Source of the DNA: Cruorifilaria tuberocauda
Lineage: Eukaryota; Nematoda; Chromadorea; Rhabditida; Onchocercidae
Reading direction: 5' to 3'
Length of the DNA stretch: 64,000 bases
Assembly (NCBI GenBank): GCA_013365365.1
Contig: JABVXU010000283.1
Location: 1 to 64,000, forward strand
Positions 51,601-61,296 of the stretch are shown in pieces. The notes under the pieces were generated by a model. The model was not told where the DNA came from. It saw nothing but the letters and a program-made list of their open reading frames with translations, and made no database searches. Position 1 is the stretch's first letter; every line of letters begins with the position of its first letter. A program made the translations under genes and the position numbers.

Positions 51601-54356
51601 ACTGAATTAGTACCAATTATGACCGAATCAGTTATCAGTGAAGAAACAATCATAATTAGCGATCCACTGCCAGTACTTCGAAAATCACCGAATAGATTAT
51701 CCTCGCAATCGCTAAATTCATCCTGTATTGTAACTTCTGAAAGTTATTCAAAATCGAGTGATACGTCAAATTCTATGCTATTAAACGTATCACGTCAACA
51801 ATCAATGTCACAGATTCCGATACCGTGCAACAACGAGAATAGCGTATTTCCGCTGATACCTAAAGAAAATCATAAAATAAATGAAATTAATTACAATGGA
51901 TTTTCAGAATTTGTTGAAGTAAGCATTCTTAATAATAAATGAAAAATCTCAATATAAATATCTCCTAAAATACTAATACTTCTATTACTAATATATTAGT
52001 ATAGTACATTTGAAATAAAGTACGAATCATTAGAAAATTTAAGAATTGAAGAAATTATAAATAGATGGAAGAAATCATGATATAGCCAGAACTCATAATG
52101 CGTCATTCGAAAGCTCTTTTTTGATATCAATAGAAGTAACTTATTTTGAAAGAATATGATATGATAAATATTCTTATTATTCCTTATCAGAAATGTTGAA
52201 TTTTAGAAATATTTTAAATAGATTGAATTAGTTCTTTTTATTTTTCACATTGAAATACAATTAATTTAAAATTTCAGCGATCACAATTTATATATTCAAA
52301 TGCGAATATCAGTGATGATAACCGAAAAAATTGTATGGAATTTTGTGAATTAATTGTACCAAAACGTGATTCGATTACAATCGAATTTGAGGAGGATCAA
52401 ACAGATGATTGTTATCATCGACAAAATAACAATTATCAACAAAATGATGAGGAAATGATTGATTTATCGATTTGTAATGATAGATTTGAGGAAGAAGTGA
52501 ATAATGATTTGGATCAAGCTAATTCCAATATAAACAATAATGACGCATTAATTGAAATACCGCCAATGTTAGCAGCATCAAATAGTACAATAATTAATGC
52601 GAATCATATTGAAAAAGATCGATTACTTGGAAATGTCGCAAGTTTAGCGAACGCAGAACGCAACATATCTCATCATCCAGCTATCAAGACTAAAGCATCA
52701 GGTGATCGATCTGGAAGAATGGATATTATTGAAAACAAATCTGGTAATTTCAACCGAGATATTCCAACAACAAATAATCCTGAAGAAGTTGTAAATATAG
52801 CGCCTTCAATAATAACAAATCATAATGAGACAAACGAATTCAATAGGAAACATATTATGGAAAGTAGCGTACCGGTTGTGGAATCACCGGTAGTTCCTCG
52901 AAAGGTAATCAATGATGACACTGAGAATAACCAAAGGTCACCAAGACGTAGTCAACTGAGGAAATTATCTGGTAATAGTGGAATTAATGAAGTTGCAGCA
53001 GGAAAGGAAGCCAGGAAATTAAATGGAATTCCTGATGATTTAAAAGATGATGGAAACAATAGGAGTAATGTATCACTAAGGTAATCTTTCAATATTTTTA
53101 ATTATCTTTTGAAATTTTTATTTTGATCAAATTTTAATTCAAAAATTTTAGTACAATTTTCGATTTTAAATAAATCGTAACAAATTTTAGAAGCCCAAAA
53201 TGGAGTCCAAAACTTCAATCCCATATTCCGGTTATTACTAGGACACCATCAACAAAATCCAAAAGAAAACTTGTAAAAACTGAAAGTGATAAAATGATAA
53301 GCAGTTCCACAAATAGCAAAACAACTGATGATATCTTGAAGGTATCAAATTTTATCTTACGATCGATATTGCTATAATTATCTGTTTGTTATCTCTTTTA
53401 ATCTACCATACAGAATTTCATAAAGAATGATCAATTCAATAATGAAATGAAAAATTTGAAAATTGTTGAAAAGCAGCTAAGCTAATAAGAGTTAAGCATC
53501 AATGCTTATTAAACTATTTAAAATTTCTTAAAGTTTAATTTATATATTAAATTTGAAAGTTTTGTTATCTTTTAGAATAACGAATGAAAAATCAAATCTT
53601 TCCTTCTTTCTATTATATGTAAATCATCAAAAGTATTAAAAAAAAAGATAAATTATTTTAAAATTATTTTTGCAAATATAAAATTTCATCTAAAATGTCA
53701 ACTTTGTAGAATGATATGAATGGTGCATCGTTGTATATTGCGAAGAAAGAAGCTTTACGGAAAACTTATCTTCCATTTTCAAAAAATAACAAAAGGTGAT
53801 ATTATGATTTTCATAATTCATTATTTACAGTAATTGAAAGAAAGTTCATGTATCATTTATTTAGTTTATTGATCAAACTGATTTTAACCTATGACACACA
53901 CATACACCCACACACAATCATTATTTATTGCTACATTGTGTAGCATTACCATTTTAATTAATTTTTAAACTAATAAAACTGATCAGCTTGATTAGAATTG
54001 AATTAATTCTTATTCTTCTTGGAAGAAACTGAATTACAAATCTAAAAATTAAAAAAGAAAAGCAGCATAGTGATAAATTTTTTGATAAACGATAAGCACG
54101 TACTGGAAAATTAAATTTCTCCATTGCTTCATAGCAACTTGATAAACATTTAAACTGATCAAAACGAAAAAAAAATCATTTAACTGATCAGGAAGATCAG
54201 CAGAAAAATCAGAAGAAAAAATTGCTTTGAGTAAATTTGATGCATTTCAGTGAAGAAGTGGATTTGAATAAGGAACGTAAAGCACGCCTGGAAGCTAATC
54301 AAGCATTGCTGCAACAACAACAGGACGAATTGAGGACATTAGGCATTTTACCGTAA
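45605..54356 (+). CDS. type I membrane protein with cytoplasmic PDZ domain, 11 exons
   Basis: I do not recognise the gene. Predicted exons are 45605-45827, 49826-49947, 50155-50307, 50429-50567, 50859-50947, 51159-51328, 51447-51918, 52278-53080, 53191-53341, 53710-53795 and 54251-54356. All phases agree and give 837 residues. A basic n-region (RRKIGKSK) and hydrophobic core end at a likely signal cleavage site VLA|ER. An ectodomain of only about ten residues with one Cys (ERNCFTAGQ) follows, then a transmembrane helix (GIIFVTSLTTFFAVIGIAML) and a basic stop-transfer stretch (YRNRTVDK). Exons 4-5 encode a PDZ domain with carboxylate loop ALGFQI, strand ICISYVEPNGPADRSG and GDKIKELTITF. A long Ser/Asn/Glu-rich tail follows and ends in a basic coiled-coil (NKERKARLEANQALLQQQQ). 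A PDZ so close to the membrane suggests a scaffold or receptor-clustering role (inference). The first intron is about 4 kb. Confidence 0.85.
46141..46320. repeat. AT-only low-complexity array in intron 1
   Basis: Repeated ATAATTTT-like units with slight variation. Similar AT-only arrays occur near 49.62-49.76 kb in the same intron. They have no coding or RNA signal. Confidence 0.7.
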
Positions 54357-57300
54357 ATTATTTGAATCTTTTGTTTATAGGAATTGAAATACCTCTAAAT
54401 TATAGCTTTGATCCTGCTTCTTCTCTTTGAGGGACAATAATTTTTCTTTTGCAAATTTCATTCAGATTTTTTGTTTCACAAGTAAGATGATAGATATTGA
54501 AGTGAATAAGTTGACGAATACTATTGTTATAAATATAAGTAATATTCAAGAAATTCTATCAGTTTAATTGTTATCATTTGCATGAAAGTATTTTAATGAT
54601 AAGATGTATCTTTCTGAAATCTTATAAGCCTAATTGCATAATTAATTGATTAATCGATATAATACAAATTTGATTATTTGTTGGTATTTAAATTTTCTTA
54701 TTTGTACATATAAGGTAAAATAATAATATATGATATTATTTTAAATTGAATCCTTTTTTCCTTTCTATAAATTTAAAATTTATTTTAGAAGTGCCAATTA
54801 TTTGAAAACATATATGCATATGATTGAATAAAGAATTCTTGTTTTGATTTCAACTACTGAATTGAAGAGCGATGAAATAAAAGTTTTATTTCAAAAGCTC
54901 GAAATTTAGAAAATCTAAGCGATCAGTTTGCTGAATGATCGAATTATACTAGTACTAATCATGGTGATATGATAAAAAAAATTATGAATCATTTTTTTAT
55001 TTTAGTATTTCGTCCACAATCGATTGCTTGAATAGCTTAGAGAATAGATTTTAATTGCTCCAAAATTCATTAATAGCATAACAAAAACTTGAAATCATAT
55101 CTAATCAATATAATTTAACTGCTAAAAAATTAATTATTTGTTTAAATTTTATCAAATCAATTTCTCTCATATTCATTATATAATTATTTTTCCACTAGAT
55201 GAAACGATTTATTTGTTTATCAAATCAGTGGGATAATCTGTTATTAGAACTGATATGATTAATTATATGAAGCTTCAAAGTATTATAAACAAAGTTTGTT
55301 GTGTAATTTAGATGTAAGTTTCATATTTCATTTACTTACGCATACGCTTTTTAACAGGTAAATAAACAGGTAAAATGAGAGATAAAATTTTATTCACTTG
55401 AGATATTATTGATCGTAAATAAAAAGAAATTAATTTTACCATCAATACTTTCGTTATCACAAATTATCTTCAGTAATTTTTCGTATTTATCATTTGATAA
55501 ATATTAATTTATTCGTATGAAATTTCAAAACAGATCTTTTTAATGAAAACTGATTCTTAACTGATAGTTAATTTTTAATGATTTTTAGCTAAAAGTAATG
55601 CAATTAAGTAAGAAAACAAAATGCATGAGTCATCAATGTTGTTAAATTACTAAAATAATTGTTGATAACGACAAAATTTTGATATAATAATCAAATTTAT
55701 ATAAGTTAACTTTGTTTTCTATACAGTAAACTATTTGTAAGTATTAAAAGATCGAGAATATGGATTCGCTGTTATTTCATCTCTTGTAATTCTTCGTTTT
55801 TTGGAAGAATAACTTCATGATAAGTAAAGCAATTTTTTTTTAGTTTAATTCAAATATCACACGTGACATTCGTTCATCAGTATTAGTATAAAGGGTGTTA
55901 AACGTGGAATCTGAATTTGATCCAGTGATCAAACCATTATTATCAGGATATTTTCTAAATTGATTTTATACTACATGACATTTATGATCGAATAGAGTAT
56001 AATGAAAGTATAAAATTTTATTTCATATTTATTCATAGTTGTTTACCTAACGGAAATTTCGAATATAATATCAATCGAGATTGATTCATTCCTTCCTTCA
56101 TCTAAAATGATAAGATAACGAAAATGATAAATGATAAAGGCTGCATCATAATTTGTTGCATATCGGATGAGCAATAACAATAAGTGCTATTATAAACTTT
56201 TAAAATTAAAATGAAACTGTAATGCTACTGATAAGCTGTTAAATTATTGAAATAATTTCTGATAATTTTAAAAAGCAAATATATTCATTCAGAGGTGTAA
56301 TTAATAGCATTAAACATTTTTAAACAACGTCAAATTATGTGTGAAAAATTTTTCAGAAACATTTGTAACATTTGTCATTCACTCTCGAAACTTACTAATT
56401 TACATTTTACTTTAAGTTATCTTTCAACTAGTACACCTAAATTTTTTGATAAACAATAATGTGCTAGTTGAATTCTTTTCTGTAAACACAATATGTCAAC
56501 AAAAAAAATTCCTAAAATGCAAATAAAAATCAGTTTTTCATTCAATAAAGCACAGAATTGAGTATAAAAGAAATAATCACTGCCATTATAGAAGGTAAGT
56601 AATTTGTAAAAGTTTATTTATTTATTATAAAAAAGTTTATTATAAAAAAAAAACGAAACTTATGAAAGTTTGAGATAAAGTAGAAATTGTCATCTTTTTC
56701 TTTCTTTCTTTTATTCTCATTCTTGCAACAGTTCTTTTTTCTTTTTTGACAAAGAACTGATATACTTTCACTATACAACTTCATATCCTGCACTTTACTT
56801 ACTAAGTTAACTTTCATTTTATATTGATTTTTCCAACAAACATTAATTGACTTTGCCGTTAAATATGAGGAAATTATCATTTTGTTTGAAATAAAAAATT
56901 ATGCTTTTACGAATTGAAAATGAAATATTAGGGAAATTCTCTTTTTTAAGAAAAAATAACTTTTTTATTAGCTATAACTAATTAATTTTTAGCTTATAAT
57001 AAGATTACATGTGAATTAATCGTTGAAATTTTATTAAAATTGAAATATACTGAATGCGAAAAATAATCAGCAACTATTTACAGTGATATTTCAGTTTCTA
57101 TGGTTACTTTAATCGATTATTTTATCATGATACTACTCTGTACATTCCATTTGATCATATCAGGTTTGTTTTTCAGTAATTGTAGTAATGTTTGAAATTT
57201 AAAAGTAAATGATCTTTTCTTTTTTCATTGATTTTTTTTTACTTACGTAAAAAAATTTCAAAAATACTTTAAGATTGATAGGCATAGCGGAAAAGTTTTT

Positions 57301-57470
57301 AAAAAACACACATAAAATTCTAGCAATTTGTTATATTAGTAAAAATATCAATGATTTGATTCAGTAAACTCGTAATATTACAAGTAAAATCTTCTAACTT
57401 ATCAAATTGGATATATCATCGGGAATATTTCATTTTAATTAATTAATATGAAATCTTAGCTGGCTTACTT

Positions 57471-57513
57471 TTGTACCATTGGACCATTTGTACCATTTGT
57501 ACCATTTGTACCA
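57471..57513. repeat. 10-bp tandem repeat TTGTACCATT
   Basis: The unit TTGTACCATT or a close variant (ACCATTTGT) occurs about four times in a row. Confidence 0.85.
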
Positions 57514-58969
57514 AATTATTATCATATCATAAACTTTAATGAAACTGTGATTGGACTTAGCAAAGGAAAATTTATTAGCAGTACAAAGTTCATGATTAGA
57601 ATGATTAAGCTAACAAACGCTAATAAATCATTGCTTGCAAAGTGTTTGAATTTTCCGATTTTGTTTATTTTTATTTTTGTTCTTAAGAGAAAATGAGAGA
57701 AGAGGGGGATATGAGTGCACTTGCTGTATGTAAGCTTTAGCTTCGTTATCAAATTTATTATCTTTTTATTGCTATTAGGATGAGAAGATTTGTTTTATTT
57801 TTTTCTCTCTCTCTCTCTCTATGCATTTTAACTCTTTCAATTTTCTTTACAGAGCTATTCAACTTAACAAATATTTAAAAGTTGGTGAAGAAAAATGACG
57901 AGCATTATCTAATGGTTGTTAGCTAACGTTGATCTCGAATGAATAATAGAGCATTGGTTCAAGGAGGAAAATCAACTGAAAGTTAAAAATATATTTGAAA
58001 AAGATAGTATTCAGAGATAAACGCGAAAGAAGAGAAAATTGAAATGGATTGGTTTCTCGGACGAAAGTTTTAGAAGTTTAGCTAAACCGAAATGCTTCTC
58101 ATATTTATATATATTTGTTACTTCAATTTTCATTCTTTCTCAATATCTCACGTACACGTTTTACTAATTTTAATTTCAAAATGCTTATTTATTCAATTTT
58201 TTTTTCTCCTGTTATTTTGATTTTTTCTCTCTTCCCTCTCTCCCTCTCTCTCTACATGTATGTCCCTCCTTTTTCCTCTCTTTCCAAGGTTTTATTTCAT
58301 TTATTCGTACTTGCAAAATAATTTAAAGCTTCAATGATGATTCCATGCTTATTTCGTACAAGAATATCAAGCGGTTAGAAATATTTTTACATTAAGCTTT
58401 TCGTTTATTCAATCATTGAATTAGCTTATTTGAAAATTTTCATTTTGAAGTAATCATTGGAAGATAATCCAATTTATACTTAACAAGTCATTTTTGAAAT
58501 TAGGTTTCATTACTTATTTTATCGATACTGATATATTGATCTGTTCAGACGAATGAAAATTGATAAACATTGATAAATAAATAATTCTTGATGGAATGAA
58601 CGAAGTGTATTGCTTGAAAAAATAAATCATAATGGTAGTGATATGGTGTTACTTTTAATTCAAACTTTCAAACTTAAGTCAAACAGATTTAATTCCATGT
58701 ATTATCCTGTATCATGTGTTTTGCTAATTTACAATACTGAAGAATTAGTTCAGTAATGTTATCGAACAGAGTAATTCTTAGCAGAAGCAATAATTTCTCT
58801 ATTGATGTAATTAATTAGTTCAAGCGAAGATTGAAATGTAAGCTTATTCCTTTCTGCTTTTTTCACTCATCAGAAGCTCACATATCAATCTTGTAAGAAT
58901 AATTATCTCTCAGCCTATCCAATTTTTTTATCGAATTTCAATTAGCCATAGCGTGAAGCCTTCCTGGTT

Positions 58970-58976
58970 TATAAAA
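58970..58976 (+). promoter_or_regulatory. possible TATA box
   Basis: TATAAAA within a locally GC-richer segment (GAAGCCTTCCTGG before it, GCAGCTCACG after it), about 1.2 kb upstream of the next gene. If used, the region to 60163 would be an outron removed by trans-splicing. Confidence 0.3.
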
Positions 58977-59689
58977 GCAGCTCACGAAAAAATAAACGTT
59001 TGAAAGTTTATCATTGGTAGATTGGCGTTTCTTTAACTATTGACGTTAGGGACTTGATCGGGTCAGTTTATTCGGAGGACGTGAAGCTCATTTTTCTCCA
59101 ATATATATTAGACTGAATAAATGCCCAACCTGTCAACCTGTAAATGATCCTATATCCATGCTATCCATTGGATCATTTAGACATGTATTAATTGAATGGT
59201 AATCATGTAGAGATAAAATCAATAAAGATCATTCTAAATAATACATGAGATAAATCAATGGTTAATCAATATTATGTATATGTATCACCATGGACGATTT
59301 GGGAAGAGAAAGAGACAAAGAGGATTTATGAGATTTGTTCGATATTAATTGTTTTAAGGATGTTCTTTGAGATATTCAGCAAATCGTTTTCACTCTTTAA
59401 ATTAAGGTTTAATTAATGTTAGATCCAACAGAGACATATGGAGCTGTGGTATGAAAAATCAGAAGTTTTGGAATACTAAATAGTTTTAGAGAGAAATATA
59501 ATGAGAGGAAAAAAGTTATCATTTTTTCTCCTTAATTACGTTTAATAATGCTTTCACTGTACAGATTAGTTAATCACTACCTTACAAACCAAAATAATAT
59601 TTTTTAGAAAAGACAATAATACAATTCTATTATAATTCTGAAAAAGAAACGAGTAAGTTACTGATAATATGATAATGCGTGAAAGCCTG

Positions 59690-59793
59690 TATAAGAATAT
59701 TGTATAAGAACTGAAAGAGTACTGTATGAGAACTACTGTAATAAATACTGTAAGACTTACTGTAGTAAGAGCTACTGTATTAGAACTGAAATT
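59690..59793. repeat. degenerate ACTGTA(T/G)AAGA tandem array
   Basis: Six or more variants of TACTGTATNAGAAC follow each other at 12-24 bp spacing, less than 400 bases before the trans-splice acceptor of the next gene. Confidence 0.65.
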
Positions 59794-60154
59794 TTCTTTT
59801 TTAGAGTAATTAATAGTTTTTTAAAGTAATTAATAAAAAAAATTTGTAATTTATTCATGTTATTTACATCTTTCAAATATTCCTTTTCAGAATTAAAATA
59901 CTGAAAAAGCATCACTTCATAGTTGCTTACTTTCTGTTATCATTCCCTTCCACTGATCCTTAAAATATCGCAACTATTACTCTCAGTGATTAAGCTAATT
60001 CTATTAGAAATAAAAAAAATTCTAATAAAATAAATGCAATATTTATAACTAATCATTTAGCTATAACATATACTAAACTAATTCATTAATTTTCAAGCAT
60101 TATATTTTTACTAAAAGCGACTTACTGATTTAGCTGGCGAAAATTTACCATTGA

Positions 60155-60163
60155 TAATTACAG
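60155..60163 (+). promoter_or_regulatory. candidate SL trans-splice acceptor
   Basis: TAATTACAG ends 8 bases before the ATG at 60172. No upstream exon was found. Confidence 0.45.
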
Positions 60164-60171
60164 TCAAAAAA

Positions 60172-60198
60172 ATGCCATACAACATCGAAGAAGAGGAA

Positions 60199-60230
<32 letters not shown>

Positions 60231-61228
60231 TGAGCCAGTTACTTTACGTAAGAGTAGCGGTTTCAAAATGATTACTAATGTCACGCCAAACAAAAGCCAA
60301 AACGCAACAGGAACAACGAGTAATGCTGATAGTCAGCAGACTAAAATAGGTTTGATTTGTTACTTAAATAATTTTTTTTTGTATTTAATTTCTGTACTCT
60401 TTGAATCAGTTCCAAAATTATGCCTAATTGCATATTTGAAAAATGATGAAACATTTCATGGGAATGTTTTCAAAATATGCTCTTGGCCTGCTAATGGTTA
60501 TGAAGCGTTTTGCTCATTGCGCTTCATCTCTATTGCCAAGCTTTGTTTCAACAATTTATTGCATTCAAATGAAATCCTGAAATTCATTTACGAACTTCCA
60601 GTTCATGAAACACGTACGGAAACGCTTCATCAAGTAATTGTGCCACAAGCAGAAATGCAAAATGCAACGGAAGCTGCGAAAAAAGAAGCGGAAGCTCGTG
60701 CGCAAGCTGAATTACGTCAGGCAAAAATTATTGCCGAGCAAAATGAAGCAATGGCAAGAGCACAGCAAGAAGCGCTTAAACGAGCTCAATTGGCCCAGCA
60801 ACAGGCTGTAAGAGAAGCGCAGGAACGTGCCCAACGTGAGGCTCAAATGCGGATTCAACAAGCACAAGCTGAAGCTAGAGCCAAACAAGCCGAGGCTGCA
60901 GCAAAGGCAAGGCAAGCTGAAGCTGAAGCCAAAAAAAGAGCTGAACAAGAAGCACTGCAACGAGCGCAACGCGAAGCTCAGATTAAGGCGGAACGGGAAC
61001 GCGCGGAACAACTTCGTGCCCAGCAGCAGGCCAAAATGATGGCTGCCAAACAAGCTCAACAAGCACAAGTTCAGGCCCGAAATTTACAGCAAAATCAACT
61101 ATCGAATAATCAATGGCAGCAACAGAAGCAGCAGCCTAATGTACAGCAACCTCAAATGAATACAAAACAGCCTCAGGTGCAAGCATCAAAATATCAGGCA
61201 CCGATAAAACAAGTACAACAAACGCGTC

Positions 61229-61296
<68 letters not shown>

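Larger units (their letters stand above)
54357..60154. other. intergenic region upstream of the WPPP-repeat gene
   Basis: No exon chain was found on either strand. It contains short tandem repeats near 57.5 and 59.7 kb, CT-rich runs near 57.81 and 58.23 kb and a TATAAAA motif near 58.97 kb. AATAAA at 54827-54832 may end the membrane-PDZ transcript. Confidence 0.55.

Noticed and set aside
56614..56880. Minus-strand 88-codon frame
   Set aside because: Lys/Asn/Phe-rich, no splice partners, typical AT-driven chance frame.
60111..60293. Minus-strand poly-Ser frame
   Set aside because: Antisense shadow of the poly-Glu codons of the real gene.
60712..61068. 118-codon minus-strand frame
   Set aside because: Antisense of the coiled-coil exon; the plus frame has consistent phases and coiled-coil periodicity.
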